From contig ML976693.1 of the NCBI GenBank assembly GCA_010015655.1, positions 600,244-664,243 of the forward strand: a DNA stretch of 64,000 nucleotides, read 5' to 3'. The translations under genes and the position numbers were made by a program. Below, piece by piece: positions 9,988 through 22,030 of the stretch (position 1 is the stretch's first letter; every line of letters starts with the position of its first letter). Source of the stretch: Bimuria novae-zelandiae CBS 107.79. Lineage: Eukaryota; Ascomycota; Dothideomycetes; Pleosporales; Didymosphaeriaceae. The notes below the pieces were generated by a model that was not told where the DNA came from, did not search any database, and saw only the letters and a list, made by a program, of their open reading frames with translations.

Positions 9988-11212
9988 ATGAACGCCCTCC
10001 CGCCCCAGCAGCAGCCGGTGGGCGGCTTCCGCATGCACGACCCTCTTCTGCAGCCCTTCAACGGCATTAAGGATGGCAAGATGTACCGGTGCGTTGCTAT
10101 TCAATCCCAAGAGCGCCGCTGTTTATTGACTCTGTACAGGCTTGTGGTTGAGCAGCAGCCCGTTCGTGCGCGCATGTGCGGCTTCGGAGACAAGGTAAGA
10201 CGCCTCGCACGCTTTTCCCATCCTCTCGCGTAAAGCTGAAAGTCGGCCCTTGTATTACTCATCTTGGGGTAGCACACTGGCTGTTGACTCTGGTCCTTTC
10301 ATCTTTGCGCGGGGCCGTCGCTGTGGTACCTAGGTGGGTAGAGGCTGAGACATGTGACCAGGACCGTCGACCCATCACGCCGCCGCCTTGTGTGCGTCTA
10401 ATCGTCAGCGATTATGCTACTGGCAAGGAGATCGATGCAAATGACATCGACAGCACCTTCTTCGTCCTAACCGTGGATCTGTGGGACGCCGATGGCGGGC
10501 GCGAGGTCAACCTCGTGCGACATAGTAGCGGTGCGCCCACCGTGAGCATATCCAGCAGTACAACCACTTCTTACCCGCCAGCCCCAGAACGAACGGTCGT
10601 GTACGCGCCTCAAGTCATGGCACCACTCCAAACAGACGCATACGGAAGGCCTATGCCTCCGTATCAAAGTCGTCCCATGCCTGGCTACGGCGGCTATCCG
10701 CCTCCCCACAACCACGGTGCTTTCCCCTACGCCGGTGGTCCTGCCTATCCACCCAGCGTACCGATGACACCGATCGCAACCCCGGCGTCAAATGTTGGAA
10801 TGTTTACTCGGAATCTTATTGGAAGTCTCGCAGTGAACGCGTTTAAGCTCAACGACACGAACGACAAGCTCGGCTTCTGGTTCGTCCTTCAAGACTTGTC
10901 AGTACGGACCGAAGGGTCTTTCAGGTATGCACTCACGGGCCCAACGCCTAGCGCAATGCTAACAGACGCAGGCTCAAGATGAACTTTGTCGACGTCGGCG
11001 CCAATGTGGGAAACAACACACTCAACACGGAGCGCGCTCCTGTCCTGGCCACGTGTTTCTCCGAGCCATTTCAGGTGTTTTCAGCGAAAAAGTTCCCCGG
11101 TGTTATCGAGAGCACTCCGCTAAGCAAGACGTTCGCACAACAAGGCATCAAAATTCCCATCCGGAAGGATGGGCCAAAGAGTCTCCAAAATGCGGCCGAA
11201 TACGATGACTAG
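9988..11212 (+). CDS. velB: Velvet-domain developmental regulator VelB
   Basis: Four exons: 9988-10088, 10140-10194, 10362-10924 and 10972-11212, phases consistent, 319 aa. The velvet domain starts with [33 protein letters not shown], continues through [20 protein letters not shown], and resumes with [43 protein letters not shown]. Between the two halves lies a disordered Pro/Tyr/Ser-rich insertion of about 90 residues, a known VelB hallmark. In Aspergillus VelB binds VeA and LaeA or VosA in the nucleus, coupling light-dependent sexual development and spore viability to secondary metabolism. The protein ends EYDD and is a little shorter than A. nidulans VelB. Intron 2 is unusually long here (167 nt). 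Confidence 0.94.
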
Positions 11213-11668
11213 GGTTGGAATATAGGGCCTCTGGTTACAGGTATGACTTTGGTCGGCATCTTTAATAAACAAACGAACATGAATCCAATGCATTTAGTGA
11301 AACTTGTACACGGGCCGTGCACCGTGTGGTAATTATTCCGCAGACCTTCCCTCGCCCCAGGCTAGCTCGTCCACATGCCCAAATCCGTGCAAAAAAGCGA
11401 ATGAAAGCCAGCGGATAAACACATTTGAGCATCAACCCATCGCGTGGATAAAAGTGAAAAGTTGTTCAAGGAAATTGTAGTTAAAATCTTAGGTGAGGCT
11501 CGAAGATTATATAGCTATAACATGGATGCCCATAATATAGAACTTAGCTGTATCCTAGAGGCTTACATTAATCTCACGAACACCACGACTATCCAATCGC
11601 CTCGACAAACTCCCAAGCAGAACAGGGCCATATTCCACTTTCCAGTTTCTGCATGCTAAAGGAGCTTG

Positions 11669-12001
11669 CTATAAGCGTGAACTCCGCCAAACTTCAAAAT
11701 GGCGCACAACACCCGAAGCGACCTCACCAAAGTGCCGTGCCGAACTTCCTAGCCGTATTAGGCCATGTACCGTCCCTTCATAGTAAACAAACCAGATCGA
11801 CCCTTGTTCCAGATTCTGTGCATAAAAAAACACCAACGTATCATTCACCGTGCTCCAGACAAACCCAAACGTTTCCTTCTGAACCCACTCGGGCTGATAC
11901 CGCCGACCTCCGCACCGCCACAGCACATGGGTCGCACGGTCCCTCATCGCAAAAAGGGAAAATAGCATCTCGGCAGTCATCCCCGATGAAAATTTCAGCA
12001 T
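11669..12001 (-). CDS. Possible small protein of unknown function
   Basis: An open frame of 110 codons from an ATG at 12001. It is rich in aromatic residues (FGFVWSTVNDTLVFFYAQ, GSIWFVYYEGTVHGL), which is unusual for random sequence in a GC-balanced genome. The frame stays open a little upstream to a TTAG that could be a splice acceptor, so it may be one exon of a larger gene or a gene relic. No family is recognised. Confidence 0.25.
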   Translation of the reverse strand: MLKFSSGMTAEMLFSLFAMRDRATHVLWRCGGRRYQPEWVQKETFGFVWSTVNDTLVFFYAQNLEQGSIWFVYYEGTVHGLIRLGSSARHFGEVASGVVRHFEVWRSSRL

Positions 12002-12504
12002 CGCTTGCTCCCGCGCTGATGCCTAATGAATAATTAAACCAGACCTTGACGTAAGCTTATCGTGGAACACCGTGTTTACACATGTACCCACTTCTGGGCT
12101 CATTTTGGTGGGTATCTGGATTATTTGGAGGAGGAAAAGGGTTTCTAAGATCAGGGCCCAGGTCATCGTGGCCCCCGAGCCCACCCACCGGGGAGATGAA
12201 TCGCTTCACCAACAGGTGAGACGGTGTTCGGTGGATTGTATCCCCACCGTGTGCGAGGCCCAACGGTCGAGGTCTCGTGAGGGCCCGGCTGGGTCGTTAT
12301 GCCCATGTCCATTCTAATCAGCAAGGAAGGCGGGCGTTCGGCATCACGAGGAGACACGTGGACTGCGTGGATCCCATCTTCCCAATCCCGACGTCCAGGT
12401 CAGGCCAGACCTTAACGCGCAACCACGGACGCACGGTGTAACGCTTTCTCCGGCGTGAGGTCCCACCGCACCTCGCCCAGTGCTGTCTATCTATGTACAG
12501 GGCC

Positions 12505-12528
12505 GCAGCGGCGCAGCGGCGCAGCGGC
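12505..12528 (+). repeat. Three perfect copies of an 8-bp GC-rich unit
   Basis: The unit gcagcggc is repeated three times in tandem in noncoding sequence. Confidence 0.8.
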
Positions 12529-13368
12529 GTCGTGTTCCAAGCACCCAAACCCACATGCCCTCTCTCCACCGGAGCACCAAACGCTTCCAGCCCAAGCTCC
12601 ACAATCACACGATTCCCTCGTTCCCGTTCCCTTCTGCTGTCCTGCTCACGACTCGGGTGGACCTCTATCTCGCGGCACATAAACTGCAGACCCACATGGT
12701 TACCTCTCCCCGTTGCGCAATTGTGATGTCTTTCGCGCGCCTATTGGCTGCGGGGGAAAAGTGCGAAATTGGGCTGGGGAGCCCTGTTAGGTGGGGCGCG
12801 GGTGTGTAGACTAGTAGGGGGTGAGCCTTGAGGTGGTGAGGTTGGGAAGGTAGTTTCGGTTCGGTGTGGGAAGCCGAGAGACGGGCGGAGAGGAGTGATT
12901 GCGATTGCAATTGCTGACGCGGGAGAGGGGAGATGGGTGAGGAACCGCATACGGGCGTGAGAAGGACGCTTCCAGGTCAATTCTTTGAAGTAGGTATTGC
13001 ATAGGAGGAAGACCTTAAGTGAACAGGACAGTGAGACGGTGAGAAACTCGTGCGATTATTATTACTCTACACACACGTAATCGCTCCCAAAGCCCGCCAT
13101 GCATCAATGTTACACAGATAACGAAACGAAATCACGATGCGAAAGGAGAGAGACCGCGAAAGGAGCGATAAGGAAATCTGCCATGGCGGCGGCACCGTTG
13201 CGGCATCTCCATCGTAATCATTGCTTCGTCGAGCTCGTATCGACTGGTGAACGTATGCCGAAGCCCGTCCGGCAGGTCCATACTGATACGAAGAGCTACG
13301 CTAGGTCCCTAAATATTATCCCACTCCGTAGTCGCGTCGCTGAGCAATGCCTTGAACGTGCTTAGATG

Positions 13369-15488
13369 CTAGAAAGGGCGCATATGCATTCCGAGCTGGG
13401 GCTGCGTCAGTGGTGCGGCGCTGGGCCCGCGGAACATATGGAGGAGGCGCTCTCCCACGCCCGGCTCGAGTTCCGTTCCATCCCTCGCAATCTTGACCTC
13501 GCGATTGGCGTTCCACGGATTGCGCAGTCCTCGGGTGCGGTAGAAGGGTAGGCGGTTCGTGGAGATCCATTCGATGCGGAACGGCTTTCCCCAGCTCTGC
13601 GACACCGCTGGGGCCTCGCCGTCCGCCTGCGCCTCCTCCTTGTCTTGATGCTCTTCCTCCCCTTCGGACTCTGTAAGTTCCGCCTCCCAGAATATCGTAC
13701 CTCTCGCGGAGTCATCGATGATTCTTCCCTTGGGTGCATGCTCGGTCGCTGGTGTGGGGATGGATTTGGGCACGTCGGTTGCCTCGAGGATGTTGTCTGG
13801 TTTGGGGACCGCGCTGATGAGTTGGCCGTCGTCCTCGAGGATGCGGGATGCCATGCGCGCGTAACCAAAGTATTCGCCGGACTTGTTCGCAGAAAAGATC
13901 AAGTACACGTTTTCCGCATTCTACGTTGGGTCAGAAAAGTTGAAGAGCCACCAGCATGGGAAGTACTTACATCGAATGCTTTGTTCAGTGTCTCTTCGTT
14001 GTGCGACTGAGTAGCCCATATGCCGTTGCGAACACTGAGCTCGAGATCTTGCAGTGTCAAACTTTTGACAATGAAGTATTTGTTGGGGGCGCTTGAGACA
14101 CCCCTCGCGTCCCTGTCACTGTTGTGAGTGGGTGACTTCACGGTCTCATCCGACTGCGCTGCGCCTTCCTCGGTATTGCTCCGAGGAGGAATGGGAGGGG
14201 ATATGTTTGTGTTCTGCGTTCCCACCATAGCTGAGGGTCCTGTGGGCACGCCAGATGCCGGTGCGGAACTGCGACGTAGGCGACACACTAAGCGTACTCC
14301 ATTGAATCGGGAGTCGTGAAACCTATGCATCGCTGCAGTGCACGAGGCTTCTGTGCGATAGTTGACAAACGCACAGTTACTCTTAGATATGAGAAATAGA
14401 CTTTCGATATCCTTCGTAGCGTCGCGCGAGAAGTGGTCCTTGAGAGCCATGACTGTGGTGCCCGGAGGTAAGTTGCCTACCCAAAGGGCGTGTCCTGATT
14501 GTTTAGGCTTTCGTGGGGGGCCGCGGGGGATTGAACTGGCAGTCCCAGGGCGCGAAATAACTGGATGAATGTTAGTGAGACGCGGTCTGCGGTGTTCTGA
14601 TAGAAATCAACACTCACCGCCAGATTGCATGAATTGCGCACCGGGCATCCACCCCATTGAAGTCAGGTCTCCATGTACCGCGCCAGGGCCCGCGCGGTGC
14701 CCATGAGAAAACATGCCGTCTTGTTGGGACATATCCATACCCTGTCCAAGGGATGGGGCGTGCGAGGTCAAGCTCGACCTTCTACCATTCAATGCTTGGC
14801 CTTGCGCATTCGGTCCCGCAAAACCCGGTGCGAATGGCTGTGCTCCGTATGGCGCAGGGTAGTACATGTACGGCCCTTGCTGCGTATAGTTTTGGTACGG
14901 CGCTTGCATTTGACTGGGCACCGGTCCGCGTTGTTGATGGGGCGAGAAGGTAGTGTAACTGGTATGAGGAGAGGCCGGTGATGGCATGTAGTTTTGTTGG
15001 AATTGACCTGCACCGAAGCCAGGACCATAGCCAGACTGTACTGGAAGAGTGTTGGAAGCTGGTCCATGTACCTGTAGGTTTTGCTGAAGCTCGTAGACAA
15101 GCGCGGATGTGGATGCGCCAGAAAGTTGACCTGGGGCGGATCGTGGTACGTCGGCGTGAGTATAGTCGGGAAGAGTGCCGGCCATAGCACCCATGTTGAA
15201 TGATGTTGCGCCATGATCTTGTGAGTGCTGCGCGCTGGTAGGGCGCGCGGGTGAGCGAAGGTCAGGGCGGAACTGCGATTGAGAAATCGAGCTCAACTGG
15301 GAATAAAAGGGTGTATGGCTCCTGAGACTCGAAGAGCTCTGTTGCAGATGGCCTTGGTGGTCATCGTGAGCAAGACCGGCTGCTGCAATGTCCAAAGCTT
15401 GTGGACCAGATCCCGGAGGTAGGTCACCCATTGGTTCTTCGATAACGACTGGAAGAGCTACCCACTGTTGTACCCAAAAGAAGGCCAT
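13369..15488 (-). CDS. RRM-YTH domain RNA-binding protein (m6A-reader type)
   Basis: Three exons: 15488-14618, 14560-13971 and 13920-13369, phases exact, 670 aa. The first 300 residues are Gln/Pro/Ser/Tyr-rich and disordered. An RRM follows at about 316-390 (HALWVGNLPPGTTVMALKDHF; SNCAFVNYRTEASCTAAMHRF). The YTH domain fills about 450-660: KYFIVKSLTLQDLELSV, GIWATQSHNEETLNKAFDNA, VYLIFSANKSGEYFGYARM, TIFWEAEL, FRIEWISTNRLPF, GLRNPWNANREVKIARDGTEL. The Trp of GIWATQ and the Trp of IFWEAE sit where the aromatic cage for N6-methyladenosine is in YTHDC1-type readers. The RRM plus YTH combination is typical of Pezizomycotina. The start at 15488 is the first Met of the open frame. An internal Met 19 codons later (MGDLPPGSG) is an alternative. 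Confidence 0.9.
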
Positions 15489-18337
15489 GTCAGTCCATAT
15501 TTGACCAAGATAGCGAGTGACAAAAACAACGAACGAGATGAGTTTTCGAGAAGCTTCGACGTGACTGCAATAAAGTATCTCAATACGTACCTAGTCCTAT
15601 ATCAAAGCCGTTGCCAACTAGGGTGGCGAGCCGGAATTGCGGACAACCGAAGGTAGAGGCTGTGAAGATGAGGTTCGCACACCGTATACCAATGGGATGA
15701 ACCGATCGCAATCGCAAGAATGTTAAAAAAAGAAGCGAGCAAGGTGAAACCAGATGAGGGAAGATTAACAGCGACAGTCGAGGTACCGTGGGGATAAGAG
15801 CGCTCGCTTGGAGCGGAACGAGTATAATGACCAGGTGTGTGACCACTCAGACCGCTGATGTACGATTTGACGCCTTATGAGGTTCGTCGACGCAACAGCA
15901 CCGATGATAAGAACGGAAAAGCGCAAACGTGGGTCGAACCTTAAAGGCCGGGGAGGCAAAGAAGCTCGAGGAGGGGTTCGCCAGGTGGTCCAGTGTGCGG
16001 GATTGCCGCACGAGGTCGTGTAGCCCTCCTGCCTCGACTGCCCTTCGTGGTCTGATTGGGTCCGGAATCTCTAGGTTGTGGCTGGTGGAGTGTAACCGAC
16101 GTTTTGGAGGCGAATTGATCACCGAATGGAGGGATGGGGGCTGGTCTGCGAACGTGATGAAGGAAGAGAGAAGACACTCGCTTTGGTAAGAGTGTGGCGA
16201 GTAGGCGACTTTCTAGACTTGTCCAAGGGTCGGTTGATCCTGGACGGCTTTTGCAAAGCTTAGTGGGCCCATATACCTTAGTTGTATTGACCCTGCAGGA
16301 CTGCTAAAACTGAGTGTACAAAAAAGTTGCCGGGATGTCACAGCGACAATGGTACCTGGTAGAAAATATTTCGTGGTGCCTGTAGACGCTAAGCTTCTGG
16401 TAACCCAAATCAGATTCAAGTGTTTTCCAATGCACTGCAGAACGCGGTGAATTGTCACAGCTTTTACATGTCAATAGCCTCAACAGGGTAGCGATTCATT
16501 TCATGTCAGTCAAAGTCATGAAGTAACTCCATAGGTCATCCGAGGAAATGCTTGACTTGATGCTAGTAACGCGGGCCAACAATGCAACCGCCACAACGCT
16601 ACGTGCGGAGACGACCACTAGGGCCTCAGAAGCGGCTCCGCCCTGAGGGTCCCGCTGTCTCACCTTGTAAACATGACAAGCGCCCGGCCTGTGGCGGTGG
16701 GCAGCAAGATGGGCAATGAGCATCGTTCGGCAGGCGTCCGAACAAGCCAGGACCAACAGGACCAGCCGGGATGCGTAGGGATGGCAAGGGCAAGGTCAGT
16801 ACTGGCTCGGCGGCCGCGGTGGTTCGATGGCAGGGAGAGTCTGCGGCTGTTGTCCATTCTGCAAGTTCGTTTGGCGGAACACTAGGGTCCAATAGCAAGT
16901 GCGACAGCGACTTTGCCACCAAAGGGACGTTCAATCTGCCCGAAAAGATCGTCGCCTTGGCGTGCTGAGCCACACTGACTGTTCCCGCAGCTGGATATTT
17001 TGCCCTAACAAGTGCAGAAGCGCGCTCGGAACCGGCAGATGTAATAGTGAGCAGCCGGTGCATTCAAGAGTGACAAGTTTATGGAGACGTGGACAACCAC
17101 ACACATAGTGAAAGTGGGGTAATCAGACAATGGGGATGGATAATGCCGTTACGCGAATACGAGTTATCGATGTGGTTCTATGGGAAAAGCCGCCATTGTG
17201 CATGCCTCCCCAGTGAAACGCGATGACAGGGAATGGTACCAAGCGTGAGCTCCACTGACGTCGTTTGTGGCGTCGAGCTAAACACGTCAATCAGGGTCCA
17301 CACTCAGGTTCCGCCGGCAGCGAATCTTGGTTCTTGGATCGCGGCCTGTAAGTTCGAGAACACTGGGACCTGTCGCAATTTGTGGACACGTAGCGCGAAC
17401 CGTTCTTGGGACAAGTCTCTGAGGGTTTGCGTCTGCTTTCGTGGTTTTTTTCGCGCATGATTTGAGATACCTGCCGTCTGCCTCAGAGACGCTTGCGACT
17501 CCTCCGCGCGACAGCAATGGTGACGCAACCGAAACAGTCGGTAATGAATACTCAAAGGCGTCGTCATGCTCTCGCCACTCCGCAAGCGTGATCAAATGAA
17601 AAATGCCGAGACGATCAATCCCCTGGCGATCACTCTAACCCCACCTATCAGCCATCTACAAGTGCTGTACGTCTGGACCCTTCTCGTTCCATCTTTAGCT
17701 CACGTTGTCGCGGGACGTCAAGTTTCGATATTCTGGGGTTGTTGAAACATCGGAGCGCGACGACGATACGCCATTTAGGCGTCTCCGAGCCGCGTTCGCG
17801 TGTCAATTTCAATAGTCTACGCGAACTGATTTTCAACCCACTACGGATGCTTATATTCGTACGACATCCGAAGCACAGCCCGGCTTGCTAGATGTGTCTT
17901 CGAGACGACCTGGACTAAGCCAACCGAATTTTGACCTGAGGTGAACAGACTCAGGATCAAAACGTCCGTATCATCTCTAGCCGCTTGGTTGATACCAAAG
18001 AGAATAAGCATATAACTTCGGTATGGCCGAGATCAGCGGCAGCCGCTAAACTCAGACATATCCTTCACACGGGCGGTGATTCTGGACACAGCTCACAGCT
18101 GGCCGATAGTGACAAGGGTAGCTTAGCAGGATAATGAACTGCCAACAATTCGTGTACCAGGGTACCCCCGAGTCAACAGCCGTCGGTGGCTCTCATTGGG
18201 CTACTGTCCAGATAACGCTATGGGAGCAAAGATTCATAGTGATATAGCCCGTAGTGGTAGACCGACCCTGGAATAGCAGGAGAGGGAATGGCCTCAATGG
18301 TGTACCAGCATCTTCGTCGACCGTACACGAAAGTCAT
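15489..18337. other. Gene-poor stretch, no supported gene
   Basis: About 2.8 kb. All open frames are under 150 codons, overlap antisense partners, and show no domain or splice pattern I can follow. The part next to 15488 must hold the YTH promoter and leader. The ORF at 16626-17063 (minus) is Pro/Ala/Ser-rich and not convincing. Confidence 0.45.
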
Positions 18338-19597
18338 TCACTTGCTCACATGTTGGGAGAGGAAATCGTCGATGTAAGCAAAGTATCCCGGTTCCGAGAC
18401 GGAGTCGTTGTGTGTACCATTCGGTAGCTCCCGCCATACTTTCGGAGTCGATCGACAGACTTGGTACAATTTGCTCATGTGAGACGGACTGCCTGTATAT
18501 CAGCGACTTGAAACTAAGAATAAGTTCAAAACGTACGGCACGATTTCGTCTCGAAGGCCGCTCAAGAACAGGATTGGAACAGTGGTAATTTGAGGGAGCA
18601 TGTCCTCGCTCGGCCACACCTGATGGCAGAAAGGTGTTAGGTACTTGGCAGGAGGGAGGGCTCTGGAAAGGGTCAGCATGCCAAACTGATAGGTAGGGGG
18701 CCGAAACGCGACGGAACAGTACTCACGAAGGGATCATCTTGCGCATGGAAGTGAAGGTATTCTCAAGGATGACGCCAGCAATGTCGCCTTGTTTCTGGTT
18801 CCGAGCGGCGAGGTTAATAGCGACGGCACCTCCTAAGCTCTGGCCGTAGAGCACAATGCGTGTGCTTCGCAGCTCGTGCCGGTTTCTCATATACTCCAGA
18901 CCAGTCTGCGCATCAATATTGATTCCCTTTTCATTCGGCGTCCCGGTTGAAAGTCCGTAACCTCGGTACTGCAGCATGAAGACGTTACCTGCACGAAACA
19001 GCGTCAGTAAAGTCCAGATGAACGACTGTGTTGAACACCATGGTCTATATTCCGAGCCAAAGACCTGCGTACTGTGCGAGCACTCCAGTCGCTCATTTTA
19101 AGACGACGCTTAAGCCGTGCAAATGTCATGCTTGACCCGCTAAGAGTACTCACAGCCCAGCTCTTCCGCTAGCACTTTGGCTATCGGCAGCCTATACCCA
19201 ATATTGCCTGCATTACCGTGGAACATCAGGACAGTCACATTACGTGCGTGGGCCCTGTTCGCTCGAATGTAGAAGGCACTCAGCGATTCGCCATCGGAAG
19301 TCGGGATGAAGAGCTCCTCAAAGTCGGGTATTCCAAACTGTGCGGGGCGGGGTACATTTGTGCGCGCGTCGGGAGGGAAGTTTCTTGCGTAGATGATCTC
19401 GCTGGCCAAGTCAGTTTTGAGAGACAACGGATCTAAGAGTGTGTTGGACTGCGAGGGGCTGGCTTGTAGGGCTTGAAGTGCTAGTATACTTACTTCTGCT
19501 TGAAGTAAAGCACGCCACTGAGCAGAGCGGCAATTCCCGAAGAGGCGATAAGAGGGATGCGAAGATACGACAGGAAGGAGTCCAGTCCGGCGCCCAT
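18338..19597 (-). CDS. BEM46-family alpha/beta hydrolase (ABHD13-like), membrane-anchored
   Basis: Five exons: 19597-19494, 19401-19154, 18988-18727, 18662-18537 and 18488-18338. All phases fit, giving 296 aa. One N-terminal hydrophobic segment (residues about 12-30, IPLIASSGIAALLSGVLYF) anchors the protein. The hydrolase core shows VLMFHGNAGNIGYRLP (oxyanion region), the nucleophile elbow YGQSLGGAVA, the acid in LSGLRDEIVPPSHM, and the His in PNGTHNDSV. BEM46 proteins are conserved eukaryotic serine hydrolases at the ER or plasma membrane linked to polarity, and their substrate is unknown. The N-terminal splice restores the family's FKQNEIIYARNFP segment. It is divergent from PRE3 across 495 bp. 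Confidence 0.9.
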
Positions 19598-20092
19598 TGT
19601 GCTGAAGGTGGGGGAGCTTCTGGTGGATGGCGCAGCGAGCGGGACACAGTTACTAAGTGAAAGGTGGGCGACTGCTGGGCTGGCGTAGGTCGGTAGATAC
19701 GAATGGTAGTGGTGAGTGAGCCACCAGGTGCTTCAACACTAGACGTTGCAGCTTTGGGCGAACCTCAGAGCCGACGCGCACCTTCCTAAGATAATTACAG
19801 AGGCTTGGACATAGGCGCTGAATCTGATGTTTCCAAATACAGCTACTCAAACTGGTCAACTTTGACTGTAGTGGGATGCGCACTGCAAGAGTGTGCTGTC
19901 TGACAGTAATTCCGCGATCGGGGTCACGTGGATGCCGCGGGATGATCCAAGCTCTCCGGCCGCGACACAGCTGCGTGCCTAGCCATCGAACACGCAAACC
20001 CCACGCGCCCACCGACCGCCGCCTTGCGACCCGAATACCCCTCGAACCTCTCCCGACGTCCCAAGAACTCTTTACTTCCTCAGATACTCACA
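19598..20092. promoter_or_regulatory. Divergent promoter between BEM46 and PRE3
   Basis: The two genes point away from each other, so this 495-bp region holds both promoters. I looked for the proteasome-type GGTGGCAAA element and saw no clear copy. Confidence 0.4.
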
Positions 20093-20972
20093 ATGGCCAC
20101 GGGCATGCTAGGAGAAGGTACGCCGCCATGCATCGGTTACCCGCCGGTAGCTTACCTGTTGTAGATGGAATCCACGTCGACATGAACCACCTGAAGAAGG
20201 GCGAGGTCAAGTAAGCTACTGTCCGCCTATGATTCTGCGCGCTGGCTAATTATCTATCACAGTCTCGGCACGTCCATGTACGTTCCCACTATACCACCCG
20301 CATACACCATCTGACTGCAAGCAGTATGGCGATCAACTTCAAGGATGGTGTGATATTAGGCGCTGACAGCCGGACGACCACGGGCGCATACATTGCGAAT
20401 CGAGTGACGGACAAGCTCACGCAGGTGCACGACACAATCTGGTGCTGCCGTTCAGGTTCGGCAGCGGACACACAGGCCGTGGCAGACATCGTCCACTACC
20501 ATCTCGGCATGTACGGCATCACCAATGACGAGCCTCCTACCACGCAGACTGCGGCCGCCATATTCCAAGAGTTGTGCTATGCAAACAAGGACTCTCTATC
20601 GTGGGTGGCACCGACTGCGTGAAAACGGTTCAGTCCACTGACTTGCGCAGGGCTGGCATGATCATTGCGGGATATGACCACAGGCACGGCGGCCAGGTGT
20701 ACTCAATACCCCTCGGTGGCTCCCTACACAAGCAGGCGTATGCGATCGGCGGTTCGGGGTCTACCTACATCTACGGATACTGCGACGCGAACTGGCGGGA
20801 GAACATGACAGAGGAGGAAGGTGTGAAGTTCGTCAAAGGTGCGCTGCAGGAAGCTATCAAGTGGGACGGCAGTTCGGGTGGTGTCATCCGCATGGTAGTG
20901 TTGACTGCGCGGGGTGCGCAGCGACACCTGTACCTGCCTGACCAGCGGTACGAAGGACCGGGTCGTCAGTAG
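20093..20972 (+). CDS. PRE3: 20S proteasome subunit beta-1 (caspase-like), PRE3
   Basis: Five exons: 20093-20117, 20165-20210, 20263-20277, 20325-20600 and 20651-20972, giving 227 aa. The propeptide ([26 protein letters not shown]) is cleaved before the active Thr1 of [23 protein letters not shown]. The family Asp17 (ADSR) and Lys33 (DKLTQVH) are present, as is the C-terminal [12 protein letters not shown] segment. The protein is one of the three proteolytic beta subunits, cleaving after acidic residues in the core particle. Exon 3 is only 15 nt and encodes LGTS plus parts of the flanking Asn and Ile codons, so the catalytic Thr lies in a microexon. The splices give exactly the conserved NLGTSIMAI order, making the model secure. 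Confidence 0.95.
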
Positions 20973-22030
20973 GAGTGGGCGAGAGGTGGTTCAGTATGGG
21001 TCGGGTCAAAGGCCTAGAATGGCGCCATGGAGGTATAGCGTAGGGGTGTGGTCATGCGTTCGGCGTCCGCAGAGGGTGAAGCAGCGATATCCGCATTGGC
21101 AGTAAACAAAGCCCGCAAACCCACGCTCGGCGAAGAGCTTAACTTTTGTAGCGGTAGTCTCGTGTGCTAGAATCTCTAGCCAAGAGCCTCCTCCACGGCC
21201 AAGTGGGAAGGGCAGCAGCAATGCAACCAATGGTATGCACTCCTTGGGCCATACACCTTTCGTATCTGGCCAGCGGATCTTCGCATGGCGCGACGTCGGC
21301 GGACTGTGAGGTGCAACGTAGCAAAAATGAAGCTGCAGCGCGCTGCACTGTGAGCACCGGCTTCAACCAAGAGCATAAGAAGTGAATGCGTTTCTGCACG
21401 TGGTGACCTCGAGAGAGTGACAATCAGGGTTCGTCCGAGTCTGAGCGCCATTTCATGACGCTAAACCCAAGCATCCCCACGGACAGTCTAGCATACCTCA
21501 ACACCGCCTGTCACCGCCGTCTGCCCCCCCTCCCCCCGTTCTCCCCTCCTAGTCTGTCCCTCTGCTGCCCCAGCACTGCGCCGTCCAATTGACTTTGGCT
21601 ACGGCACGCTGAAAACGAGGCCCGCGAAGCATGCTCGCTATCTGCCCGTACTGAGCGCATCCAGGCCAAACACAGATCCCTACGGCTCTTATCGCCTGGT
21701 GCGCCTGCCAGTCGNNNNNNNNNNNNNNNNNNNNNNNNNNNNNNNNNNNNNNNNNNNNNNNNNNNNNNNNNNNNNNNNNNNNNNNNNNNNNNNNNNNNNN
21801 NNNNNNNNNNNNNNNNNNNNNNNNNNNNNACCACCACCACCACCAGCATCCCCATCACCCACCCTACCGCCCTCCCGCTCTGCGATCCAGCAGGCTCACG
21901 CTCCTTGACGCCGACCCCACGCACCTGCATCTCTCTCACCTGCGGCCACGCCCCCTCCGCCTCCACGACACCCCGCCCAGAGCAGCCCGCTCACCGCGTC
22001 TCCTGCAACCTCACCGACGACGTCCGCGGC
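20973..22030. other. Intergenic region with assembly gap, upstream of the cyclin gene
   Basis: About 1 kb. The right part is C/T-rich (CCCCCCTCCCCCC near 21524) and then carries ACC repeats next to the gap, typical of a leader. A frame starting from a TTG at 21905 is continuous with the cyclin, but there is no ATG before 22031. Confidence 0.5.
21715..21829. other. Assembly gap (115 Ns)
   Basis: All bases are N. The right flank starts with an (ACC)n microsatellite at 21830, which may be why the assembly failed here. Confidence 0.99.

Larger units (their letters stand above)
11213..13368. other. Long intergenic region between velB and the YTH gene
   Basis: About 2.1 kb with no confident gene. 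It holds a low-confidence minus-strand ORF at 11669-12001 and a short tandem repeat at 12505-12528. The other small ORFs overlap one another on both strands with biased composition and no domain. Confidence 0.45.

Noticed and set aside
16626..17063. Minus-strand ORF of 145 codons
   Set aside because: Low-complexity Pro/Ala/Ser content, overlapping plus-strand ORFs of equal quality, and no splice or domain signal.
21905..22030. Upstream extension of the cyclin frame by 42 codons
   Set aside because: The frame begins at TTG, not ATG, lies in a C-rich leader next to an assembly gap, and lacks cyclin similarity.
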